Shown piece by piece: positions 1 to 11,500 of a DNA stretch of 64,000 nucleotides. The notes beneath the pieces were generated by a model. That model had not been told where the DNA came from and searched no databases. It worked only from the letters and a program-made list of their open reading frames with translations. The translations under genes were made by a program, and so were the position numbers. Source of the DNA: Trema orientale (lineage: Eukaryota > Streptophyta > Magnoliopsida > Rosales > Cannabaceae); assembly GCA_002914845.1 (NCBI GenBank), contig JXTC01000153.1, forward strand, positions 339,965 through 403,964. The letters run 5' to 3'. Numbering within the stretch: the first letter of the stretch is position 1; each line of letters opens with the position of its first letter.

Positions 1-1
1 T

Positions 2-1680
2 ATGGATGTAGAAGCTCCTCAAGCAGAATGTCAAAGAGAGCAAACATATGTGGATGTAGATATTTGTGCGGGAATGTCAACACAAGGTAAGAAGGTATCA
101 TTCTTACTTGTTACTATAATATACATTTCAATTTCTATTTTACAGAACCGACCTTGCAAGCTTGCAGTGGGATCTCGTGATAATATTGTTGCTATAGAAC
201 ATATACAAGACTCACTAGATAGGACGCTTCTTCACAGGAGAGAGATTGGAGAGAGTAACTATCGTATATCGATAGAAATAGCATTTAACCACAATGCTCC
301 TCTTCCAATTCCAAATCTAGATGACCCTGACATATTAAATGTTGGTCTAGTACTTAGATCCCATGTTGCATAGCCCCAGTTTCTTGTCATTTTTGACAAT
401 GATCCAGTAAATTTTTACCTACATTTGGATACATATATTTTGTATATCAATATTTTTTTGAGATTCTGAGTAATTATGTTTTATTTTTAGGTTATTGATG
501 AAAAAAATAGGAGACAACTAAAGTAAACATCTACTTCTCAACTAGCACCTCCTCTAACACAACAGAAAACACATCCACCACCCAGAAATAAAGAGTCATC
601 TCTTACACAAACACAACAAAGTGGAGCTAATCACTCAGTTTCAATCAGACTACTATTGAAGAGTATTCTCCAGTGAGATGAAGGTGATTTCGTCAATGTT
701 CCATTTGATGAGGATATTTTTGGTCAAGCTTTTCAATTACCGATGTTCAAAGATGATATTTTACAATTTTGCAATCTAGAGATGATCGGGGCTATTCCTA
801 TAATATTGTACATGAGGTAATACTTTAATTACACATGATCATAATAAGCATTGGTAGTACATAAACTTTTTATGTAGTTTGTATAATGTTATAAATAACG
901 TTGTAGGTGATTACACCTCATTATGGTACAACTTGGCCATCAATATATATATATATATGTTCATGGATCCAAGTAATATTGCTACAGAGAGTGGTCCACG
1001 AGAGACTCGTGCTAAATTTTTGTCATCTCAGATGCTTATGATGGAAAATGACAAGCAAATATTAGTTGTTCCATGGAATCATGCGTAAGATTAAGAACTT
1101 ACTTACTAATTGTACATTTCTTTTGATTTTATTAATCTCTGTAATAACTTATTTGTGATTTTTGTGAATAATTGAATAATTAGGAAGCATTGGATGTTAT
1201 TCTTCATTTATCCTCCTAAAGAATATATTTAGTTTCTAGATCCTTTGAACTTGGACGTTTGTGAGGAAATTGGCCTCACCGTGATAGATTAAGTCTTTTT
1301 TTCTAATAGTTTATTACTGTTATACATTTTATATAAACTAATAGAAATATGTGTTTCTAATTTTATATGTATCAATTAAAAGGACATTTCGATTGTATAA
1401 TGACTTAAAAGGATCAAGAGGATATAGAGCTAATGGTCCGGTTTATAAGCATCTCAATAAGGTATGTAAATGAATTGTCTTATATATATATATATATATA
1501 TATACATATTTGTTGATTATATGTTATTCATTCTAACTTGTTATGTATTTTTTCTATTTGTACATAGTGTCCTAGATAACCATCACATATAGAATGCGAT
1601 TTTTATGTATGCAAATATATGAGTGAGATTATTAAACAAGCTAACATTCGATCATTTCTCACTACAAGGGTATATGCCAA
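2..1680 (+). pseudogene. Decayed CACTA transposon protein (DUF8039-like region plus Ulp1/C48 protease-like region)
   Basis: Seen: the reading frame from the left edge to 373 carries a segment with the DUF8039 pattern (GSRDNIVA, then NAPLPIP, then ILNVG...RSHVA). After an interruption, 700-800 reads as an acidic, transposon-protein-like stretch. From about 1000 a Ulp1-type protease region follows: VPWNHA, then KHWMLFFIYPP with a stop inside the following strand, then FLDPLN. Near 1580-1640 comes ECDFYVCKYMSEII, where the catalytic Cys of the family would sit, with Gly replaced by Asp. Known: DUF8039 and C48 protease domains are combined in the second protein of plant CACTA (En/Spm) elements. 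Stop codons and frame changes show it is dead. The CACTA 3' terminus lies downstream at 2385. The 5' part lies outside the window. Confidence 0.7.
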
Positions 1681-2144
1681 TTTAATATACAAGTTTAATT
1701 TTAATATATAATATTGCGCATTTTTAAAATAAAGTTTCATATTCTAACAAACTTTTTATTTTTTGAATGCATAGTTCCAAGTAGAAATATTATACACGAT
1801 AGATAATATAAATACGATTTGTGAATAATGGGTTGAAGAGCTTATAGATTATATTGGTTGAGGATATCCTTTTATCTCACTTGATCATGACTTATCATAG
1901 ATATGTATGTAGTTTTTATGTTGATGTTCTTATTTTTGACTAAATTTGTTAACTTAGATTATGCATGTGACTTGTTAGCTTGTTATTAGTAGTTAAATTT
2001 ATAACTAAACCTTAATTAGACATGGTGCTTTTACGAATGTGTATCTGGTATTATATGTATATTTTCATGATTTTGTAATTCTGTTTTTTTGTAAATGAAA
2101 TCCAGGGGGTTTGAATGAATTTTAATCAAAAATTCCCTAGAAAA

Positions 2145-2370
2145 TGTTTACCACGTCACCAGAAAAGCGAAGTGATATATATACCACGTCACCATAAAAA
2201 CGAGTCGTAGACATACAACATCACCAGAAAAACGACGTCGTATGTATACGACATCACCAGAAAAAGCGACGTCGTGAAATCCAAGACTTTTAACGGGGCT
2301 TGGATAGACGTCGCGTCAGTGGGCGACGTCATATGCTTTTGATGTTACCAAAAAAGTGACGTGAAATCTT
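2145..2370 (+). repeat. CACTA subterminal repeat block
   Basis: Several degenerate copies of a unit like CGTCACCAGAAAAACGACGTCG follow each other (for example near 2153, 2185, 2218 and 2250) just inside the element end. Short reiterated subterminal motifs are typical of CACTA elements, where they bind transposase. The spacing is about 30 bp and the units alternate between CACGTCACC and GACGTCGT cores. Confidence 0.65.
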
Positions 2371-2385
2371 ATTTTTCTTGTAGTG
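2371..2385 (+). mobile_element. CACTA 3' terminal inverted repeat
   Basis: The sequence ends ...TTTTTCTTGTAGTG, the reverse complement of the canonical plant CACTA terminus CACTACAAGAAAAA. This sets the right-hand edge of the element. The matching left end is outside the window, so the target duplication cannot be checked. Confidence 0.75.
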
Positions 2386-3420
2386 AGTCTTTGCTAATTC
2401 AAGAATTGCGTAGCTCTCCATGACTTTCCTAGACTCCATGCACACTTCAAGAGTTCTTCCAATCTTATAAGTGTCTCTTGCTGTATCAAGTGTCCCTAAG
2501 GCTATCAAACTTCAGTTCAAGCCTTTGATGATCTCTACATTATTCACCAAACCAATATTGATGCAACGCATCCAACTATATATACTGTTTTCTATAAAAA
2601 TCATGTCACTATTGACTTCTTTATATTGCATAAAGGTGTATATCCATAAAATTGTATAAATGGCATAGATTGAATCAAAATCACATTGAATTTTTTCCTT
2701 GTTGACTACGATAACTAGCAGACCTTGCACTTTCTTATTTCGTACAACCACAAATACATAGAATAAATAATATAATAATTTATTTGATTTAGCTATAATT
2801 TATAGCCTATGTCTATGAAATATTACCAAGAAGCATATTCTACTAAGAAAGAGAATAGTTTATAATACTCTATATTTTCTATCTACCCAAAAGTCCCAAA
2901 AGTTTATAAGCACGTATTATCTATTTTCACTAACTCGAGAACTCTATGTACCTATAATTATGTTTTAGCTTTTACCATGAATTCCATAAATCCCAAGAGC
3001 CTCATGAATCCCATAAATCCCAAGAGCCTTTCTCCTCAACTTACACTGTGCTCTCTTGCTCTATTAAGCTCTTTCAGTTTAAGGCTGCCCATAAGGCACC
3101 ACATATATAGAAATCCAAGAGCTAGAGTCTATAAGCCTAGATAAATACAACTAATGGTATCCTACCTTGCTTTAAAGTCTTATCCTAACACTCCAAGTCC
3201 AACATGTCTCCGTATAAGCATATAACACCTAGTATCATAACTACGTAAAACTTTATGAATTAACAACCGCACGATAATTTGACTACGAGAGCAATAAAAA
3301 ACGAACAATTAGTAAGAACAGGCAAAGTACGCGAAAGATTCATTGTCGTTCACTCTCAATTGAAGAAATACGTCCAGCTTACTATAAAAAGCCTTTTAAT
3401 ATGATAACTAAAAAGCAGAA
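2386..3420. other. Intergenic stretch with a 27-bp tandem repeat; possible old gene fragment
   Basis: No supported gene. On the minus strand 2386-2751 reads as a fairly long open stretch with ordinary amino-acid composition (for example LIALGTLDTARDTYKIGR followed by LEVCMESRKVMESYA), broken by stops. This suggests an old gene or retroelement fragment that I could not name. Two direct copies of a 27-bp unit (ATGAATYCCATAAATCCC...) lie at 2977-3003 and 3004-3030, with one mismatch inside and one at the edge. Confidence 0.4.
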
Positions 3421-3980
3421 AAAGTCGTAAAATGACAATTTATTTTATCTTTTTATTATGAAAATCCATGTGTTTTAAGAAACATTGGAAAACCTCATTG
3501 AATTTATTAAAAAGCCATGTAATTTGACTATTTCGAATTATAAACTTCTCCTGCAAAAAATAATAATAATAATAATAAATTAATAAAAAATGACAAAATT
3601 ACCATTGGTAGATAATAGCTTTATATTTGTATTACATTTTTTTTTGCGTTTGGATACATAAATAGTTGTTTAGAAACTATTTTATTACGTATGAGATTAT
3701 TTGAAAATTTCAAATATTGTTTAGAAACTAGTATAGACAATTCTTAAATTTATCTTAAATTAATATGACCATTCACTAAAGATATTTTGTCATTTTCTAT
3801 CAATTTCCTGAATTTTGATGATACGAGGAGGTCAATTCAAAAATAGTCAAATTTTAAGACTTTTTGTAATTAAAAAAAAAATCAAATTCACGAGATTTTC
3901 CTATATTTCTTAAAACATAGAGAGTTTCCTAAAAAAAAAAATAAAATAAAATATGAGGTCATTTTACAAATTTTCTCGAT
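3421..3980. mobile_element. Foldback/MITE-like element with long inverted arms
   Basis: The left arm (about 3425-3550) and the reverse complement of the right arm (about 3828-3978) share long runs: AAAATGAC, TTTTAAGAAA, TTGGAAAA/TAGGAAAA, AATTTGACTATTT and GAATT. The arms are diverged and the centre is AT-rich and non-coding. I could not find a clean target duplication, so the superfamily is open. A non-autonomous Mutator-like element is the best guess, by analogy with the elements at 6941 and 40920. Confidence 0.5.
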
Positions 3981-4874
3981 GAAAAGGTATAAAGTGATGC
4001 CATGTCTCTCACATCATACAAAATTGACTCACTCTCAATCTCTCTTGAGTATCCAATACTGCCCTCTTAATATTTTTTATATAATAAGAAATTTTTTTTG
4101 AGTATTACTGAATGATGTGTCTGTCTGTGTTACTTTATAATTAATAGACTGTACCACACAGCTCTCACTAGATATGTAATCTATGTGATTACAATCCATA
4201 CGTGAACATGTGATGTTCGGAAACAATATGACGACCCATAGTACTAATAATATTAATACACGTATGAAGTACATATACCGCACCCCTCCGCGTTTAAAAG
4301 AAAAGTGTATAGTATAAACTATATGGAGGAGGAAGGGAGCTGATTGATTATATATATATACTCGAGTCAGCAGGCACAAAAAAGCAGTTTTGTCAAAGCC
4401 ACAATCCGCAATTTCATTTCACATACCTCTCTTTGCTAAGTACTTAATTCTATTGTGATTATAATCTTCTTTGCGTGGATTTCGGAGCAAATTTGGACCT
4501 TTTTCTATTAGACTACACGATTATATTTAAAAGAACGAAAACAAGGTAACATTGGAGGAAGGATACAAGACCAGTCAAACATTCTCAGAAAAGTTTTGCT
4601 TAATTCAAGCCTAGATGCATTAATAATGCCATTAGTCCAATTTCTTATAAATTGTTGTTAGTCAAGCAAATGTTGTGACCGACTCATTAATTTTTTTGGT
4701 AAAAGAAATATTGCAGTCAAGGTTCTCCAGACACTCCATTCAACGATCTAAGCACATCCAATTAAGCCAATGAATGTAGAGTGTATACGAAAATATCAGG
4801 GGGGACTTAGACTTTGAGACTTTGTATTAAATATACAACTATAATGTTACTGTACGAATATGAACTTGAATATC
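3981..4874. other. Intergenic region downstream of the DnaJ-type gene
   Basis: AT-rich and without a convincing gene. A minus-strand reading frame at 4077-4274 would give a 65-residue peptide with a hydrophobic start (VLILLVLWVVILF) followed by three cysteines, but it has no family match I know. The 3' UTR of the DnaJ-type gene should occupy the right part. Confidence 0.4.
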
Positions 4875-5940
4875 TCATCTTTCTCCTCTTTGCTCTGGTG
4901 TAAGCCCTCCTTTCCCGCAGTTGGGACAACTCTTCAATCCAAATCCTTGGCAATCGAAGCATCTAATAAGTCCATAATTAGTGTGCATCAGAATTCGATT
5001 AAGATATAAGTTATTATAAGAAAAATCGAGTTATGATCTTAATTGAATTAAAAAAAAAAAAAAAAACCCCTTACTTCCAGCGCTCGAATATGTTCCCATT
5101 CTTCTTGTTTTTTCCTGTTCCCTGAGGAAGGTGGTTTTTCACTTAATAATTAATTAATGATATTGCTTTGATGAAAAATAGAGAAATACTAACTAATTTC
5201 AGTTGATTTCCTATTTAAGCAGCATCTTATATTAGAGTTTTCTCGAAACTTTGCTCAGAAAATTTAAGAAACATGTAGATGTAGTGGGTTTGTGCTTTCT
5301 TACAAGTCTCAATTTTTATTGTTTTTTTTTATCAAAAAAGAAAAAGAAAACTTAGAACATAGTTGAAAATTTTATTCGAATGCCAAACTACTGTTATAAT
5401 GATCATTATTAATGTTATCACCACAGAGAACATGAATGAAATTGTTCCAAGAAACAATACATATGAGGAAACTAATTAAGCACACCTTGCATCCAGGACA
5501 CTCTATGGCACCTTTACCACTACATGTTTCACATCGCTTCAGGATCTGCATATTTTATGCCACAATCAATTACTAGTATTCCTCCCGGTGTGTGACAAAT
5601 ATAACAACAAAGAACTTGCATTAATTGGTCATCATAAAATTATTTTCTAAATTTATTAAATTTGAATAGAAGCGTATTTTATGATCTCTACAACCAAACT
5701 CATTTTAAAACACATTACTGTTACACTCAATGAATCTTATCTGTAGACAAGAAAGCACACCGAATTGAGTGAAAATCCCCCCGATTTCGCGGCAAAAAAC
5801 GGCGTCTGCCGCCGTCTGTGCCGCCGAACTGAGCTGGTTCCCGGCGGGCTTTGCAGAAGCTTATTATGAGAATGAGAAAGTACTAATGCAGGGTTTGAAA
5901 TACTCAATAAGCTGTCGCAACAGCCGGAGAGATTGGCCAT
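4875..5940 (-). CDS. DnaJ-type zinc-finger protein, predicted chloroplast (At1g22630-like)
   Basis: Exons on the minus strand: 5761-5940, 5486-5545, 5075-5121 and 4875-4962; all introns are GT-AG and the phases agree, giving 124 aa. Residues 1-60 look like a transit peptide (MANLSGCC..., rich in Ser and Arg with few acidic residues). Residues 65-111 hold four CxxC pairs: C65/C68 (CETCSGKG), C76/C79 (CPGCKGTG), C97/C100 (CFDCQGFG) and C108/C111 (CPNCGKGG). That is the complete cysteine-rich zinc domain of DnaJ without a J domain. Related plant proteins (BSD2, PSA2, LQY1 type) are plastid chaperone or disulfide-exchange factors; the exact role of this one is not known to me. The ending LTPEQRGER matches my memory of At1g22630. 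The start at 5940 was chosen because the longer frame upstream (to 6072) is not transit-like. The gene is divergent from SAC1. Confidence 0.85.
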
Positions 5941-6149
5941 TTGTATAGTGATGTAATAGAGAATTTTATTAGAACTTAGGAAGCTGTTTGCTTGGTTCTC
6001 CAATATGTTTGAAGCAGGACAGGAAGATGTGGATAACAAGAAACTGATAATCTCACCCACAAAATTGTCCACATCATCATTCTCGTGACATCTTAAATTT
6101 CAATAGTATCCAACGGATGAGAAGTCATCTTATTATTAGCATTCGTGGC

Positions 6150-6408
6150 ATGCCTATTTAAGGTAAATAGGTAGTTTTTTTTTTTTTTTTGCCCTATTTA
6201 TAAAGATATTATTTTATCAAATTAAAATTCATTACATACGTTTTTTTTCTCCATAAAAAATAGAAAAGAAGAGCATTAAATAATATGTACTTATTGTTAT
6301 TTTTTTTTTCAACTGCTCAAATTATGGTAGCCATTAGATAATGATCCAACCGTTTAAAAAAAATACCTATAAATAGGTAAAAGAAAATACCTACTGGATT
6401 ATGGCGCA
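6150..6408 (+). mobile_element. (TA)n-associated MITE, copy 1 (degenerate left end)
   Basis: It carries the family core: a T-rich left end after AGGTAAATAGGTAG, then ATTCATTACATACG, then TAGCCATTAGATAATGATCCAAC, then AAAATACCTA...TACCTACTGGATT. The right flank is (TA)n. The 5' terminal GGCACCAATCC is lost. It lies directly next to copy 2. Confidence 0.6.
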
Positions 6409-6416
6409 TATATATA

Positions 6417-6658
6417 GGGCACCAATCTAGTAGGTATTTTTTTTCTTTCATATGTATTATTTTGCCCAATAAAAATTCATGATGCACGTATTTTCATGGT
6501 AAAAGATAAAAAGAGAAAGTCATTAAATAATGAGTATTTATTTTTATTTTTTTATTTTTTAACTATTCAAATTATGATAGCCGTTAGATCAATAATCCAA
6601 CAGCTAAAAAAAATACCTATAGATACGTAAAAAAAAAATACCTATTGGATTGGAAACC
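6417..6658 (+). mobile_element. (TA)n-associated MITE, copy 2
   Basis: It begins GGGCACCAATCTAGTAGGTA and ends TACCTATTGGATTGGAAACC, which are inverted versions of each other with a few mismatches. It is flanked on both sides by ATATATA. Internal landmarks shared with the other copies are ATTCATGATGCACG and TAGCCGTTAGATC...AATCCAAC. It has no coding capacity. Confidence 0.7.
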
Positions 6659-6931
6659 ATATATATATAATATATCTAAGTTATTTATTTATGTATAATT
6701 GTTAGTATTAATTTTTTTTCCCTTTACTTCAGCTTTTTCTCCCGCTGCGATCCACCAATTGTGGCAGCTTGGCAGCTTTTTCGCTAATGACTCTCTTTCA
6801 GCTTATTTCTTGATCCAGTGGTGTGGTTTCTCCTCGATTATTCTTTTATTTATCTTTTTTTCTCTTAGAAACGACAAATTAGGTACTTTGATCTCGGAGA
6901 AATGACAAATGAGTTGCACCATCTCATCACA

Positions 6932-7485
6932 TAAAATCAAGAGTTTTTGACAAATTTGGCCCCTATGTTGTTCACAGATTGGCAAAATAGTTCTTGAGTT
7001 ATTTTTTTTTGGCAATTATGTCCTTAATTTTTAAAAACTCTGGCAATGAAATCTTTTTTGTTTGTTAATGTTAAAATTTTCTTGAAATTGAACATATTTA
7101 AGTGAAATAAATTAGTATTTTATTAACACTAATTAGTTTAAAATAGAAATAGAAAGAAATTATAAGAGAAATTTTAAAATTTTGAAGTTTTGTATTTTTT
7201 GAAAATTTTATATTATATTGTTAATTGTAATTAATTTTTAGTTATTTTCTTTCTAATTCTAACTAGTACTAATAAAATATTGATTTTGATCTTCAGAACC
7301 CTGTATGTGACTTGAAAATGCTCAGTTTCATCCAATATTTTAACAATTAATTACAAAAAAGACTTAATTGTCAAAATTTTTAAAATTTAGGAACTTAATT
7401 ACTAAAAAAAAAAAAAAAATTCAAGAACTATTTTCCCAAATCCCAAATAATATAAGGCCAATCATGCCAAAAACCCTAAAATCAA
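6932..7485. mobile_element. Mutator-type MITE with 9-bp target duplication
   Basis: The element spans 6941-7476, starting GAGTTTTTGAC and ending with the complement of GGGTTTTTGGC. Both ends carry a matching arm of about 130 bp (shared runs AAAATAGTTCTTGA, AATTATGTCCTTAATTTTTAAAA versus AATTAAGTTCCTAAATTTTAAAA). The 9-bp sequence TAAAATCAA occurs immediately outside both ends (6932-6940 and 7477-7485). Long inverted repeats plus a 9-bp duplication are the signature of Mutator-like elements. The centre is non-coding. Confidence 0.75.
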
Positions 7486-7557
7486 CAGTGTGATATTAGA
7501 AGGCGGCACACTCCAAAGGGAGATAATATAGCTTGAAAACTCTATTATCAGTTTCAA

Positions 7558-8245
7558 GAAACGACAAAAATTAAAAATGACAACAACGGAATAAGAAACG
7601 ACAATATTAAAGAAAACGACAAAAAGATATGATAGCTTCGAAACGACATCATCTGAAAACCGACAACATTATTTAGGACGTCAGTATTATAATTTGTATT
7701 TAATATCACAACAAACGACACATCCAAAAAAGTAGAATAGCATAATAAATAGAGGAGATAGAAACGACAGCAGCTTCACGAAACGACATAAAATATTGTA
7801 AACGACAACAACGTGAGAAAATAAGACAGCATCATTGCAAAACGACAATGTATTAAGAAAACTACAATAATTTGAAAGTGACCATCATCATCTTCAGAAA
7901 AACGACAGATTTTTTATTCCCCTTTTCCTTGGGGCTTGGAAACGACAAAATCTTTAAAATGTTAAGGAAAACAATATTAGCTTAGATACGTGATAACAGT
8001 CCTCAAATCTAAAAATTCATATCACCAACACATAAAAAAAACGTTAGAATGTCTAAGAACAACAATATCCTTGAAACGAGACAAGTTAATAAACACGACA
8101 AAAGATGTTGTCGTTTCTTAAAAGAAATCGACAATATTGTTGAAAAACGGCATTGTCTTTAAAAAAAAAATTGAATCTTCATATAAAGGCCGGAAACGAC
8201 AATTCCTTACTAAAATGAGATTCTTACAGAAGCGGAAACGACAAA
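7558..8245. repeat. Array of the short motif AACGACA upstream of SAC1
   Basis: By eye the heptamer AACGACA occurs 13 times in the same orientation in under 700 bp, usually as GAAACGACA. Further variants (ACCGACA, CACGACA, ATCGACA) occur, and there is one inverted copy near 8110 that forms a small hairpin with CACGACAAAAGATGTTG. Spacing is irregular (20-60 bp). Dispersed short reiterated motifs of this kind are best known as transposase-binding subterminal repeats of DNA transposons. A regulatory role for the neighbouring SAC1 promoter is the alternative. Confidence 0.7.
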
Positions 8246-8558
8246 TGATTTATGCATTTTTTCTCTCTGTTTGGCACTTTATGTAAAAAAAAATAAAAAA
8301 AAAAATAAAAAAAATTCGCACCCACTCTTACATACAGAATCAGTAATAATTTTTTTTTTAAATATATAATTTTTATATTTTCATTTCTATTTTCTTTGCG
8401 ACATATAGACTCCCACGGCCTTTGAACCAACTGTCCTAAAATAAATCAATTCTTTTGAGAAGAAAACGTAAATACAAGTTGTATTCTTTTTTGAATTCAA
8501 TTCTGTCGGAAAACCTCTGAAAAAAAAAAAGAAAGAAAAACGGAAACCTCAAAATCCG

Positions 8559-11500
8559 ATGGCGAAAGCAGGCGAGGAGTTGAAAGCGAGTATGGGGGGG
8601 TCAGCCAAGGTGCACCCCTCTAGCGATCCCGACGTCGACCTCAGCTCCTACTCCCTCGAGAAATTTCGTCTCTACGAAACCAGAGCGGTATGCTTTATCA
8701 CTCTCTCTCTCTCTCTCTCTCTCTCATATTCTCTAATTTCACTTTTTTATCTTTTATTTTTGGAAAATCACAGAGTTAATTGAGTGAGTTCGTTTCGTTT
8801 TGTATATTCAGAGGTTCTATCTGATTGGGAGTGATCGGAGCAAGAGGTTATTCCGGGTGTTAAAGATCGATCGATCAGAGCCGTCCGATCTCAATCTCAG
8901 TGAGGACCCAGTTGTCTACTCCTCCCAGGAGATCAAGAACCTGCTTCAACGAATTGCCGAGGGCAATCGTGCCACCGGTGGCATAACCTCCATTATCAAG
9001 GTTTATGGTATTGCAGGTCAGTTTTCTAGGGCACATACAATTTCAATGTTTATATACACTTTTTATATATATATAGGTTGTCAATCCAATTATTTTTTTT
9101 TTTATATATTTTTTTTTTAACCGTTAGATCATCGTCTAATCATCTAATGCTTATCTAATTTAATGATTATAATAAAGTGCATAAAAAATATGCATCATTA
9201 ATACTATTTTTTTCTTACTTTTTAATATAAAAAAATATATTAAAAAAACTAATACTATTTTTTTCTTACTTTTTAATATAAAAAAATATGTAAAAAAAAT
9301 TTTCATGGACCAAAATGATAGTACATAAGTAAAAAAAAAAAAAAAAATACCAACTGAATTGGTGCCATATATATATATATATGAATGTTAATATGTAAGT
9401 GAATTTCGTTTTATTGTCCCTTTTGTTGTTCTTAGGTTGCATAAAGTTTCTTGAATCGTATTACTTGATTCTGGTTACCAAGCGTCGCCAAATTGGATGT
9501 ATATGTGGTCATGCAATTTATAGTATAGATGACAGCCAATTGATTCCCATCCCGCATGTTTCGATTCAGACAGACGTTGCACATTCTAAGACCGAACTGC
9601 GGTAATTTGTTCACTTGTATTCCTTTTCATATTTTGAGTTTCTCTTTTGATTTTATTGAAAGGATAGGTATTGACATAGTTGCTTATGTTTAGTGCGTAT
9701 TGTTTGTAGTTACTTTTTCTTGAAGCCGTAATTTTGTTTCGAACATGTTGGGGCAAATTATTTGATTTTGCTAGAATGACGTCTTTTGAGCACATTTTAA
9801 TTGCCCTTTAAATTATGGAAATGTTGTTGAGTTCCACGCTTATAATTTTCCCTTTTTTGATATTTATTTCATGAATGCCAAACTTTTTTCATTAGAAACA
9901 AGGAGTATAGAAAAATACAGCATGATTGAATAATAAAAGTACTCCTTGATGCTATTCTGCAGTCTTTCACTTTGTGTACGTTAACATGTTCACGATTTTG
10001 GTAATGCTTAAAATTTTCTGTATTCCCTCGTATGCAGGTACAAAAAGCTTCTATCTAGTGTTGATTTGACCAAAGATTTTTTCTATAGTTATACATATCC
10101 CATAATGCAAAGTTTACAGAAGAATGTGTTGTCGTCTGGTGAGGAAGGACTGCCTTATGATAATATGTTTGTATGGAATGCTTATCTAACACAACCTATT
10201 CGGTCAAGATGCAATAACTCCATTTGGACAATAGCATTAGTTCACGGGCATTTTGAGCAGGTATGTTACTCTTTCTCTACTTTTAATTTCTTTTAAATGA
10301 AAAATTTGCATCTGGTTATGCTGTTGATGCATTTTTATATACAATAGCCTACATCTGTTAATCATACAATTTGAATATGGTATTTTGCTACATCAACATC
10401 AACAGATTAGGTTATCAGTCTTTGGTAGGGATTTCAGTGTTTCTTTGGTGGCTAGACGCTCTCGGCATTTTGCTGGGACACGGTATGTTCTTTTTTAATA
10501 TGAAATATTTTTTGGTTTCATAGCTACAAAGAAAGCAAGTTTTTTTGCCTTAACTTAATATTATATAGCATTATCTATGTATAACCCACAATGGTATTTA
10601 GGTCGGATTAACTGAGAAATATTGTTATATTTGTCAGGGGAAAAAAAAAAAAAGCAAAAAGCTTTATTCTCGACTAGTTATCGCCCAATGTCCTGGATAT
10701 GAATGATCATATTGACATTGTTTTTTTTTTCATTTTATGTTTGAAAGAATTAGTAATCAGCTATAAGGGATTATGATGCTTAAGTAGAGGTAGTATACTA
10801 AAGGTAGTTTAAGTTTCAAGTGGCTTAGGTTAGTGTTGCATACAGTTTTAAGAGACTGTCAAATATATCACGAGATCGTTCTGACCTTTATGTTTTCTTG
10901 GCATTTATATTTAATATTTAGAACACGGTGTTTTAGGTAAGTTAACAAGTGTTTTAGCGAATAAATAAATAAATAAAGTTAACAAGTGGTTTGCAGGAGG
11001 GGTTCTCATTCTCCCCTTTGATGTTATAGGTACTAGATCACCGGGAAAATCGATTTTGAGGGGAAGCTGATAATAGTTTTACACTCTTTTTGTCCGCTAG
11101 TAGTTTAATTTGGTCTTTCCAATTCTTTATTCGAAGGAGCTTTGGTGTCTATGGAGTTTCATATCACCCCCTTTTGGAGATAATAACAATGTTTAGTAAA
11201 TGATTTAGGTGACTGAGGCCATCAATAATCAATCAAAACTTGATATTTCATAGATTTGAATTCTGATGTTTGACCACTGAACTCCACCATGTATTATTAA
11301 ATTACATTTGTTTCCATGTTAAGCAGGAAGTTTTGTAAGAATAGTTTATCTAGACTTCTCTCACTTCTATGGTTCCATGGATTCCAGTTACTTGAAAAGG
11401 GGAGTGAATGATCGGGGAAGAGTTGCAAATGATGTTGAAACAGAGCAGATTGTTCTTGATGAAGAAGCTGGGTCATGCAAAGGAAAGATGAGTTCGGTCG

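Noticed and set aside
2512-2751. Minus-strand frame of 79 aa next to the CACTA end
   Set aside because: Broken by stops on both sides and without a recognised family; kept only as a possible gene fragment.
4077-4379. Minus-strand frame with a hydrophobic start (65-100 aa)
   Set aside because: The hydrophobic N-terminus could be a signal peptide, but there is no known peptide-hormone motif and AT-rich DNA gives such frames by chance.
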